From positions 124,001-188,000 of the forward strand of contig JAKAGT010000004.1 in NCBI GenBank assembly GCA_021825585.1: a DNA stretch of 64,000 nt, given 5' to 3'. A program made the position numbers and the translations under genes. Every line of letters starts with the position of its first letter. Positions within the stretch are counted from its first letter, which is position 1. Source of the stretch: Bacteroidota bacterium. GTDB taxonomy: Bacteria > Bacteroidota > Ignavibacteria > Kryptoniales > JAKASW01. A model generated the notes under the pieces. That model saw only the letters and a program-made list of their open reading frames with translations, had not been told where the DNA came from and made no database searches. Positions 42,079-49,589 of this stretch are shown here, in pieces.

Positions 42079-43599
42079 ATGAACTTCCACCTGATTGACT
42101 GGATTATCCTGATCTTATATCTCACAGGCACGGTATATTTGGGATTGAGGGCCAAAAAGTACGTTGAAAACATGGAGGGTTATTACGTTGCCGGACGGAA
42201 AGTCAGGGTTGCACTCGGCTCAGCTACTCTGATTGCCACGGAGATCGGGGTCGTGACCTTCATGTACTTCGGGCAGCTCGGTTTTCTTACGGGCTACTCA
42301 TGCTTCGTCCTCGGCTTCATCGGGTTCCTGGCCTACATGTTCATCGGCAAGACGGGTTTTATAGTTCAGGGATTGAGACGGCTCAGGGTAATCACGATTC
42401 CGGAGTTTTATGAATTGCGTTACAACAAGTCCGTCAGATGGCTTGGCGGAGTTATGCTTTTCCTCGGAGGCGTTCTGAATATGGGGATATTCCTTCGGTT
42501 TGACGGGATTTTCCTCACACAAACAATCGGACTGGGCGATCAGGCGAGGGCTGCGGTCATGGTAATAATGCTCGTCATCGTCGTCAGCTACACGGTCCTC
42601 GGAGGGATGTTTTCTGTCGTCATTACAGACTTCGTTCAGTTCGTAATATTGACGCTGGGAATGCTGATTTCAACGGTATTCATTTTAGCGCGAGTTAGTC
42701 TCCACACGATCACGGCTACAGTCGCGACTCAGCTGGGCACTCAAGGGACGAATCCGATAACCAATCCGCAATTCGGATGGACGTTCATAATCTGGATGCT
42801 GATAGCGAGTGTTGCCCTCTCGGCTCTCAATCAGCCTGCCGCCTCCAAATCGTTCGCGTCCGAGAGCCCGGAGGTCGGGCGGAAAGTATTCCTGTACACC
42901 GGCCTCACGCTGGCGGGACGTTACATGATTCCCATGATGTGGGGTGTAGCAGCACTCGCTGTCTTCGGTCCTCATGCAAGCTCGCTTGAGGCGATGCCAA
43001 AATTGCTGGGGACAACCGTCCCTACGGGCCTGCTTGGACTGATGGTTGCAGGAATGCTCGCGGCATCGATGTCGACATACAGCGCGTACCTGCTGGCATG
43101 GAGCACAGTCGCAACAAGAGACGTAATTGCTCCGCTGGTAAAATCACCGCTGTCGGAGAAACAGAACATGACCTTGACGAGGGTCATCGCGACGCTAATA
43201 GGAATTTTCATGCTCGTGTTCGGCTTGTTCTACCAGATACCATCGACAGCGTTCCAGTACCTCGCAATAACCGGCGCGATGTATGCCGCCGGCGCATTCG
43301 CCTGTGTAGTCGCGGGGCTTTACTGGAAAAAGGCCAACACCGTGGGAGCCTACTACGGCCTCGCGCTCGGAGCCGTGGCACCGGTGGTTTTCCTCATCCT
43401 TTCCCTCTTTAAGAACAGCATTCCGAAGAGTCTGCTTTTCCTCGTCGATGTGAACGTTTCAGGATTCCTTAGTTTCGTCCTGGCAGCCGCCGGCATGGTT
43501 ATCGGTTCGCTTGTGACTCAAAAGACTCACCCGCCCGTGGTGGTTACAGTACCGCCTGACAAAGGACAATTGGAAGGAGGATTACATGTCGGCAATTAA
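42079..43599 (+). CDS. Sodium:solute symporter family transporter
   Basis: A 506-aa membrane protein with 13-14 predicted helices and SSS-family features: LIDWIILILYLTGTVYLGLRAK at the start, YYVAGRKV, a helix 2 region GSATLIATEIG and GVLNMGIFLRFDGIF. It would import a small solute with sodium. Related SSS carriers occur near murein-sugar salvage genes in other Bacteroidota, and here it is followed by a GH51-like enzyme and NamZ. Its last 14 bases overlap a 57-aa membrane-protein gene. Confidence 0.9.
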   Translation: MNFHLIDWIILILYLTGTVYLGLRAKKYVENMEGYYVAGRKVRVALGSATLIATEIGVVTFMYFGQLGFLTGYSCFVLGFIGFLAYMFIGKTGFIVQGLRRLRVITIPEFYELRYNKSVRWLGGVMLFLGGVLNMGIFLRFDGIFLTQTIGLGDQARAAVMVIMLVIVVSYTVLGGMFSVVITDFVQFVILTLGMLISTVFILARVSLHTITATVATQLGTQGTNPITNPQFGWTFIIWMLIASVALSALNQPAASKSFASESPEVGRKVFLYTGLTLAGRYMIPMMWGVAALAVFGPHASSLEAMPKLLGTTVPTGLLGLMVAGMLAASMSTYSAYLLAWSTVATRDVIAPLVKSPLSEKQNMTLTRVIATLIGIFMLVFGLFYQIPSTAFQYLAITGAMYAAGAFACVVAGLYWKKANTVGAYYGLALGAVAPVVFLILSLFKNSIPKSLLFLVDVNVSGFLSFVLAAAGMVIGSLVTQKTHPPVVVTVPPDKGQLEGGLHVGN

Positions 43600-43759
43600 C
43601 ATATTCTGGCTGACCCTTTACGGAATTTCAACGCTCCTTTTCTTCTCGGTAGCATCGTTTATCACCTACTTCGGAATACAGGACATGAAAGATCTCCTCT
43701 CGAAGTCAAACAAGAGAGACAACAAGGGGAAGAGTCAACCGAATTCCAACTCAAACTGA
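43586..43759 (+). CDS. 57-aa single-pass membrane protein, symporter partner
   Basis: Too short for the ORF track. ATG at 43586, preceded by GGAAGGAGG five bases upstream, a very good ribosome-binding site. The peptide has one hydrophobic helix (about residues 5-28; ISTLLFFSVASF) followed by a Lys/Asn/Ser-rich cytoplasmic-type tail (FGIQDMKDLLSKSNKRD). It overlaps the symporter stop by 14 bases. Small accessory proteins next to SSS-family transporters are known, and this fits that pattern. A role in stability or gating is inference. Confidence 0.75.
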   Translation: MSAINIFWLTLYGISTLLFFSVASFITYFGIQDMKDLLSKSNKRDNKGKSQPNSNSN

Positions 43760-43777
43760 CTTGCGGAGAAAGGCTCG

Positions 43778-45562
43778 ATGAAAAAATTCGCACTTATGGT
43801 CTTCCTGATGACTGCCGTTTCTCTGACGGCGGCCGTTTCATATTCTCAGTCTGTAACAGTGAAGGTAGACGCGGCGAAACACATTTCGAAAATTAACCCC
43901 TACCTATACGGGCTCAACGTCGCGAGATGGGACGAAGACCTATTCCCGGGTCCCGCTAAAGACATGCTCCTCGATTGCGACCGGGACGCCATAAGAAAAG
44001 TAATAGCCGGCGGTTTCACGGTCTTGAAATACCCGGGCGGCAACGATGCAGATCACTATATCTGGAACAGCCCGGACAACAGCGCCGGCGACATGAACAC
44101 AGATGAATATGCCGCACTGCTTAATGCGGTCGGCGCGCAGGGGTTCATTACCATAAACTTCAACGAGTCTCCCGAGCTTGCCGCGGAATGGGTCAGGTAC
44201 TGCAACAAGGAAAAAGGATATGACATAAAATACTGGGAGGTCGGCGATGAACAGTGGGGAGTTTGGGCCCGCGGCCATACCACTCCCGAAAAGTATGCTG
44301 CCCGGTTCATAGAATTCGTGAAGGCAATGAAGGCTGTCGATCCCACGATCAAGATCGCGGCGAATGTCAACCCGACAGATAACATCGACGGCTGGACCTG
44401 CCGCGTGATGAAGGCTGCCGGCAGCTATATCGACATGGTTACATTCTCCTACTATCCCTTCTCCAACAGGGAGGAGAACGCAGACTCGCTCCTTGCAAGC
44501 ACTCCCAAATACCGCCACGCCTACGAGACCATCCGTCACGCACTGGAAGAGACATTGCCGAAGGCAAAGGCCGATTCGATGTGGATAATAGACGTCGGTT
44601 ACAACTCGATCTCCGGCCGCCCGGGACCGATCACGATATCTATGGCAAACGCACTATGGGTTGCGGACATGGTCGGAACAATGGCGGAAATGGGTGAACA
44701 GATGTCGTGTTACTGGGCACTTCATAACTCATATCCACCGGGAGGCGGCGACTACGGCCTGCTCACCGAAGACGGGAAGAATACGCCCCGTCTGAACTAC
44801 TACGTCTTCCCGATTTACACCCGCCTCTTCGGACGCGAGGTCGTGCAGTCTTCTTCGCCCGATCCATCTCTATCCGCCTACGCGAGCACGTTCGGAGACG
44901 ATACACTCTCGGTTATCCTCATCAACAAGGACAAACGCAATACAAAACGGGTGTCGTTGAAACTTAGCGGATTTGAGCCCGAGGGGTCAGCAAGCGCATG
45001 GCTGTTCAATACTCGGCACAAGCTCGACCGAATCACAGACTGCAAGATAGAAGGAGAGTCGTTGGATGAACAGGTCCCCCCATACTCGATAGTGGTACTG
45101 CAGCTCCTCAGGAAGGGCGTCGTGCTTCCTCCAAAGAACCTGGCACTCCACGCCAGGGCAACCGCATCGACCAGTGCAAAGAACGGTCCGGACTTCGGTC
45201 CTTCAAGCGCGGTGGACGGAATACCATACACCCGGTGGTCGTCGGCCGCGCTTTGGGGAATGAAGAAGGGACTGGACAAGCAGTGGTTCCGGATCGATCT
45301 CGGAAAGTCCCGGGAATTCGACAAGATAGTCATCCGTTGGGCAATGGGGTTCGGAATAGACTTCAAGCTGCTTGCATCGCGCGACGGGAAAAAATGGGAA
45401 ACGCTGTTTCACGAAAGCGACGGTCACGGCGGAGTTGAGAATATAGATTTCAAGCCTGTTAAGGCCAGGTTCATCAAACTCGTCGGATCCAGGGGTTCAT
45501 ACGCAATATCGAGTTACTCTATATATGAATTCCAGATATTTAATTCGCAAAACCGCCAATAA
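43778..45562 (+). CDS. GH51-like secreted protein with F5/8 type C domain
   Basis: A 594-aa protein with a signal peptide (MKKFALMVFLMTAVSLTAAVSYS). A clan GH-A barrel (about residues 30-350) and beta-domain resemble alpha-L-arabinofuranosidase-type proteins: INPYLYGLNVARWDEDLF, LKYPGGNDADHY and YWEVGDEQWG holding the expected acid/base Glu. In the region where relatives show a TEYNS-type nucleophile motif, this protein has DVGYNSISGRPGP, so the usual nucleophile Glu is apparently Gly. A discoidin (F5/8 type C) carbohydrate-binding domain fills about 450-590. No T9SS domain is present. It may bind, or hydrolyse by another residue, a sugar handled by the neighbouring symporter. Confidence 0.78.
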   Translation: MKKFALMVFLMTAVSLTAAVSYSQSVTVKVDAAKHISKINPYLYGLNVARWDEDLFPGPAKDMLLDCDRDAIRKVIAGGFTVLKYPGGNDADHYIWNSPDNSAGDMNTDEYAALLNAVGAQGFITINFNESPELAAEWVRYCNKEKGYDIKYWEVGDEQWGVWARGHTTPEKYAARFIEFVKAMKAVDPTIKIAANVNPTDNIDGWTCRVMKAAGSYIDMVTFSYYPFSNREENADSLLASTPKYRHAYETIRHALEETLPKAKADSMWIIDVGYNSISGRPGPITISMANALWVADMVGTMAEMGEQMSCYWALHNSYPPGGGDYGLLTEDGKNTPRLNYYVFPIYTRLFGREVVQSSSPDPSLSAYASTFGDDTLSVILINKDKRNTKRVSLKLSGFEPEGSASAWLFNTRHKLDRITDCKIEGESLDEQVPPYSIVVLQLLRKGVVLPPKNLALHARATASTSAKNGPDFGPSSAVDGIPYTRWSSAALWGMKKGLDKQWFRIDLGKSREFDKIVIRWAMGFGIDFKLLASRDGKKWETLFHESDGHGGVENIDFKPVKARFIKLVGSRGSYAISSYSIYEFQIFNSQNRQ

Positions 45563-45579
45563 TCACAAACACATCTTAT

Positions 45580-46821
45580 ATGACAAATGAATTGACAGAA
45601 AAGAAACCGGCACCGGCCCCATTTGCCGGTTCGATCCCGTCCTCCAGGGGGACAGTAAAACTCGGGTGCGAGAGACTGCTCGAATCGGAGGCCCCGGTCC
45701 TCAGGGGAAAGCGCGTCGGAATGATTACCAACCATACAGGAGTGATGCCGAGCGGACAGCATATTGTAGATGCATTCCGGGCCAATGCGGACATTAAGAT
45801 CGGCGCGCTATTCTCGCCCGAACACGGCTTCAGAGGAGACGCTCCCGCTGGAAAGCATGTCGGCCATGGAATCGATGCCGAGACCGGAATAACCGTGTAC
45901 TCGCTCTACGGCGAGCACAGGAAACCGGAGAAGTCAATGCTCGAGGACATCGACGTTCTGGTATACGACATACAGGATGTCGGAGCCCGCTTTTATACCT
46001 ACATCAGCACAATGACACTTGCCATGGAGGAGGCGGCCGAGAATGGGATTCAATTCGTGGTTCTCGACCGGCCCATGGTACTTTCGGGCGATTTGATCGA
46101 CGGCCCCGTGCTCAGGGACGATCTTCGCTCATTCATCGGAATGCTCCCCATTCCGGTGGCATACGGCCTTACGCCCGGCGAACTTGCCGGCCTGGTTCAA
46201 CGCGACTACCTGACTCCACGGGGACTGTCGGTCGAGCTTCATGTCGTCAAGCTCGGAAACTATTCCCGTTCGATGTGGTATGATGAGACCGGGCTCCCGT
46301 GGGTCCTCCCTTCGCCGAACATCCCGACAATAGAAACGGCTTCAGTGTATCCTGGCACCGCGCTGATCGAAGGGACAAACCTTAGCGAAGGCCGGGGCAC
46401 CCCCTTCCCGTTCCAGAATATCGGAGCGCCGTTCATCGACAAGAATGAACTTTCCGGCTTCCTCAACGGACTCGAGTTGCCCGGCGTCACGTTCGAACCG
46501 CTGGACTTCACACCGAAGGACGCCAGCACCGTGTCTAACCCGAAATTCAAGGGGCAGCTGTGCCACGGCGTCAACATCCGGGTCAACGACCGGAATAAGA
46601 TCAAGCCGGTCGAAGTTGGAATAGCGCTCGTTTGCGCGATCCGGAAACTCTACCCGTATTACCTCATGTTCAGAGCGGACGGGGCCTTCGACAGGCTGGT
46701 GGGCAACCGAAACATCTCAAGGTTCATTTCGGACGGGGCCGACTACAAAGAGATAGTGTCCTCCTGGCAGACTGAGCTTCGCGAGTTTGAAGAATCGAGG
46801 AGAGAATTCTTCCTTTACTAG
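45580..46821 (+). CDS. namZ: NamZ-type exo-beta-N-acetylmuramidase (DUF1343)
   Basis: A 413-aa DUF1343 protein: GKRVGMITNHTGVMPSGQH, ALFSPEHGFRGDAPAGKHV, DIDVLVYDIQDVGARFYTYI and EGTNLSEGRGTPFPF are family hallmarks. The family includes NamZ (GH171), which removes MurNAc from murein chain ends. No signal peptide is visible from this start, unlike exported relatives, so the true N-terminus may be longer or the enzyme may be intracellular. It is the last gene of the plus-strand salvage island and gives the strongest clue to its substrate, N-acetylmuramic acid. Confidence 0.9.
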   Translation: MTNELTEKKPAPAPFAGSIPSSRGTVKLGCERLLESEAPVLRGKRVGMITNHTGVMPSGQHIVDAFRANADIKIGALFSPEHGFRGDAPAGKHVGHGIDAETGITVYSLYGEHRKPEKSMLEDIDVLVYDIQDVGARFYTYISTMTLAMEEAAENGIQFVVLDRPMVLSGDLIDGPVLRDDLRSFIGMLPIPVAYGLTPGELAGLVQRDYLTPRGLSVELHVVKLGNYSRSMWYDETGLPWVLPSPNIPTIETASVYPGTALIEGTNLSEGRGTPFPFQNIGAPFIDKNELSGFLNGLELPGVTFEPLDFTPKDASTVSNPKFKGQLCHGVNIRVNDRNKIKPVEVGIALVCAIRKLYPYYLMFRADGAFDRLVGNRNISRFISDGADYKEIVSSWQTELREFEESRREFFLY

Positions 46822-46853
46822 ACGGCTCTACGATACAGTCTCTACCTGAGAAG

Positions 46854-46884
46854 CGGCTGGTGTGGCAACGCACCAGCCGTTTTT
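46854..46884 (+). terminator. Rho-independent terminator of the salvage island
   Basis: A perfect 9-bp stem (CGGCTGGTG with CACCAGCCG) and an 8-nt loop are followed immediately by TTTTT, 33 bases after the namZ stop. It closes the plus-strand run that begins at 38075. Confidence 0.9.
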
Positions 46885-47015
46885 CTATCATGGTTGAAGG
46901 TATAGCCGAAGGTAATTTTCTCCAGCGGTTTTTCGACGCTGAAGGCTGCCCGCTTCATCAGTTATGAGAACTCATCCATAAGTGTTCGCTGTTTCTTCCG
47001 AGACCTCAGCGAGAA

Positions 47016-47306
47016 TCATTCGGACGGCTTCTTGATGAGTTTCGTCAGTAACTCCAGTATGGTAGTCAAATTGTCGAACGACCTCTTTAGTCTGTCGCCT
47101 ATGATTTCCGGTGACGGCTTGTCTGCAAATATTGCTTCGATTGTTTCTTGCATAAGATCGGTTGCCTCGTGGATATCTTTCTCGATCTCTCTGACTTCGT
47201 CAGGCGTCCGGCACCCGGGCTCCATGTCCTGCAATCTGGAAATAAAGATGCTTTGATCCGCCAGAACTCTCTCGAGCGCTTGGACGATTTCTTCTTCCTC
47301 GATCAT
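47016..47306 (-). CDS. Small helical protein of unknown function
   Basis: A 96-aa, charge-rich, mostly alpha-helical protein (MIEEEEIVQALERVL ... LTKLIKKPSE) with no recognised family and no export signal. An AGAGG element lies 9 bases before the ATG. It sits at the edge of the repeat-rich stretch, with the opposite strand sense to the salvage island. The even use of Leu/Ile heptad-like positions suggests helix pairing. Codon composition looks normal, so I accept it as a probable gene. Confidence 0.55.
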   Translation of the reverse strand: MIEEEEIVQALERVLADQSIFISRLQDMEPGCRTPDEVREIEKDIHEATDLMQETIEAIFADKPSPEIIGDRLKRSFDNLTTILELLTKLIKKPSE

Positions 47307-47385
47307 GAGTTATAGCCTCTTTTCACCCACCGATGGATCAGTTCCGGTTTGCACGAGGCTCCGGGGTTTACCCCGCAGGGCAGGC

Positions 47386-47590
47386 TTATTTTCCTTCCAC
47401 CACCTTTATCTCCTCCTCCGTCAACCCACATACAACTCATACACCGCTTGGTCTATTTGCCGCTCGAGCGACTCGCACTCCCGCTCAAGGCGGCTCGTCT
47501 CCGCTTCCGTTCTGGCCTTGCTCAACTCCTCCTTCGCCGCAAGCATGCGGTCGACAAGCGCGACAATGCGGTCGTGGGGTTTATGCTTTT
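47386..47590 (-). pseudogene. Restriction-modification C-terminal fragment, frameshifted (copy 1)
   Basis: The minus strand encodes a tail typical of class I SAM-dependent DNA methyltransferase/type IIG restriction enzymes (PHDRIVALVDRMLAAKEELS ... ERQIDQAVYELY, then GLTEEEIKVVEGK). The last block is in a different frame: two extra bases after ELY shift the reading to an early stop in the track ORF. Only the last 60 or so residues of a protein that should exceed 500 exist. The N-terminal side ends at the palindromic array, so the track ORF 47421-47702 is repeat sequence fused to this fragment. Confidence 0.7.
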
Positions 47591-47597
47591 CGTTTCT

Positions 47598-48629
47598 GTC
47601 ATGCCGAACTCGTTTCGGCATCTGTCCTGCCCAGCGTTTAGACCCCGAAATGAATTCGGGGCGACACGTCCGGGGGTAATATCTGAGAATTCCATGTTTC
47701 ATGATTCTCGTCCTACATAGTCATGTCGAATCCCATTAACGTCATGCCGAACTCGTTTCGGCATCTGTCCTGCCCAGCGTTTAGACCCCGAAATGAATTC
47801 GGGGTGACGGAGCCGGGGGTAATATCTGAGAATACCATGTTTCATGATTCTCGTCCTACATAGTCATGTCGAATCCCATTAACGTCATGCCGAACTCATT
47901 TCGGCATCTGGTCCCTGGCAAATGAGGATGCCATCCGTTAAATCCTTCATCTCAGGATTCAGCGCTTTTATAAGGTTAATCTTCCAGTCCCGATGCCAAT
48001 TCTTCAATTGTTTCTCTCGCATAATGGCATCTTTTATTGATGGGAGTTCTTCGTAGTAAACCAAATCTTTAAGCCTGTATCGTTGAGTAAAGCCCGGTAT
48101 TTTACCTTCACGGTGTTCCATGACTCTTCGCACGAGATCATTAGTGACACCGATGTAAAATGTGGTACGTTTAATGTTGCTCATGATATAAACATAACCG
48201 CGTTTCATGATTTACGTCCTAATCGTCTCGATTCGCCCTAACGTCATGCCGAACTCGTTTCGGCATCTGTCCTGCCCAGCGTTTAGACCCCGAAATGAAT
48301 TCGGGGTGACGGGGCCGGAGGGGTAATATCTGAGAATACCATGTTTCATGATTCTCGTCCTACATAGTCATGTCGAATCCCATTAACGTCATGCCGAACT
48401 CGTTTCGGCATCTGTCCTGCCCAGCGTTTAGACCCCGAAATGAATTCGGGGTGACGGAGCCGGGGGTAATATCTGAGAATACCATGTTTCATGATTCTCG
48501 TCCTACATAGTCATGTCGAATCCCATTAACGTCATGCCGAACTCGTTTCGGCATCTGTCCTGCCCAGCATTTAGACCCCGAAATGAATTCGGGGTGACGG
48601 GTCCGGGGGTAATATCTGAGAATACCATT
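47598..48629. repeat. 143-bp tandem array of paired palindromes
   Basis: Six units start at 47598, 47741, 47884, 48243, 48388 and 48531. Five carry a 68-bp core from GTCATGCCGAACTCG to TTCGGGG(T/C)GAC with two hairpins: ATGCCGAA/TTCGGCAT and CCCCGAA/TTCGGGG. A 75-bp spacer completes a period of 143-145 bp. Unit 3 keeps only the first hairpin and is stretched to 359 bp by a GIY-YIG gene. Spacer bases TCATGATTCTCGTCCTA match the leader and start codon of that gene. The core resembles dispersed palindromic elements common in Bacteroidota and other genomes. Confidence 0.9.
47885..48208 (-). CDS. Single-domain GIY-YIG endonuclease-like protein
   Basis: A 107-aa protein with the GIY-YIG fold signature in its usual reduced form: GYVYIMSN ... 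TFYIGVTNDLVRRVMEHREG, then YYEELPSIKDAIMREKQLKNW with the family Glu. Small stand-alone GIY-YIG proteins (UvrC-N-like, UPF0213-like) are presumed nucleases of mostly unknown role. Its last residues (DAEMSSA) and stop codon are encoded by the first palindrome of array unit 3, so the gene and repeat are physically one element. Its leader and first codons (ATG AAA) are shared with every array spacer. Confidence 0.85.
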   Translation of the reverse strand: MKRGYVYIMSNIKRTTFYIGVTNDLVRRVMEHREGKIPGFTQRYRLKDLVYYEELPSIKDAIMREKQLKNWHRDWKINLIKALNPEMKDLTDGILICQGPDAEMSSA

Positions 48630-48650
48630 CTTCAATCCGACAAATCATGG

Positions 48651-48979
48651 TCAGACGTTTTCCACCACTTTTTGAGCCAAAGGCTCATCAGCCTGAGGCT
48701 GAATCTCCTCCTCCCCGCCTACACTTCGTTTCGGCGGGCAGGCGTCAACCTCCCGCCTTTGGCGGGATAAACTTCAAGCCCATACACTGCCTGGTCTATT
48801 TGCCGGTCGAGCGTCTCGCACTCCCGCTCAAGGCGGCTCGTCTCCGCTTCAGTCTTGGCTTTGCTCAACTCTTCCTTGGCCCAAAGCATGCGTTCGACAA
48901 GATTAACGATGGGGTCGTGGGGTTCGTTTCCTTTGAAGTCTTCTACCAGCTTCCTGACTGTCTTGAATGCTTGTTCCAC
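48651..48979 (-). pseudogene. Restriction-modification C-terminal fragment broken by palindromes (copy 2)
   Basis: A second copy of the same methyltransferase/restriction tail (PHDPIVNLVERMLWAKEELS ... DRQIDQAVYGLEVY). Aligned to copy 1 at the DNA level, it continues AGGTTGACG, GAGGAGGAGAT and AAAGTGGTGGAA, but these blocks are separated by inserted palindromes (CCCGCC-3-GGCGGG; CCCGCC-13-GGCGGG; CAGCCT-1-AGGCTG plus TGAGCC-3-GGCTCA). The reading frame is destroyed after VYGLEVY. Only the extreme C-terminus of the original gene exists here. Confidence 0.7.
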
Positions 48980-49134
48980 GGAATACCCAGGTTAATGATT
49001 GTCTGAAATTATCGACGGAGAGGCGGAAATGCAAGGATCCGGTGGCCAAAGGCCATCCGTTAAAACGGACGGCTGCCAGGAGCGCGAAACCCCGAGGGGT
49101 TTTCTGTTCTTCCCAAGCCTCCGCCTCTGGCGGA
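48673..49134. repeat. Cluster of micropalindromes (GCC-NNN-GGC type and others)
   Basis: Short, mostly perfect hairpins of 13-17 nt: TGAGCCAAAGGCTCA (48673), CAGCCTGAGGCTG (48689), CCCGCC...GGCGGG (48714-48738), TCCCGCCTTTGGCGGGA (48751), TGGCCAAAGGCCA (49043), TCCGTTAAAACGGA (49056), AAACCCCGAGGGGTTT (49087) and TCCGCCTCTGGCGGA (49120). Several share a GCC-AAA-GGC core with different flanking arms. Confidence 0.8.
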
Positions 49135-49175
49135 TAACGGGCTATTCCTATCCGCGGAGAGAAAGAGCTATCCGG

Positions 49176-49410
49176 AGCAACCTTTTTCGATCTCCGAGTC
49201 AGGACAGGCCCATTCCAAGTGAGCTTTTTCTCTCTCTGAGTGAGGACGAGCTCGTTCCAAGTGAGCTTTTTCTCTCTCTGAGTGAGAAAAAGGTAGTCTT
49301 GACTGAGTTCTTTCTCTGTTCGAGTGAGAAAGAGGTCGTTCAAAGGGAGCTCATTCTCACCTGAAGCGAGAAAAAGGTGCCCCGGAGTGAGCTTTTTCTA
49401 ATCGGGAGGA
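49176..49410. repeat. 42-bp tandem repeat
   Basis: Five full units and one partial unit start at 49176, 49218, 49260, 49302, 49344 and 49386, of the type AGTGAGCTTTTTCTCTCTCTG followed by AGTGAG(A/G)A. Each has CTTTTTCTC and GAGAAAAAG arms able to pair within or between units. ORFs on both strands (48903-49343, 48999-49364) are only the repeat read through and have no other support. The remaining 49411-49589 gap shows nothing recognisable. Confidence 0.85.
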
Positions 49411-49589
49411 CATTGTGGCGGCCATTTGAGGCGGAACCGCCTTCTCAGCCGTAGATCTCCCCGGGAATCGCTGTCTCAGGTCATGGTATACTGCGTCGGC
49501 GCCCGGAACGTTTCGCTTGGCAGTATCGCAGACCGTGTTGTTGGAATAAAAGGAATAATTAATCGCGGAGGGAAAGACCGCCTTAGGTA

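Noticed and set aside
47421-47702. 93-aa ORF MKHGILRYYP...
   Set aside because: It is palindromic array sequence (including the GIY-YIG-type start) read through into a frameshifted restriction-modification tail, not a real gene.
47598-48629. CRISPR array
   Set aside because: The repeats are long and palindromic, the spacers are near identical to each other, and no cas genes are present.
48903-49364. ORFs of 146 aa (minus) and 121 aa (plus) with 14-residue repeats
   Set aside because: The periodic protein is only the 42-bp tandem repeat translated. Both strands are open because the unit is a multiple of three, and no ribosome-binding site or family supports either.
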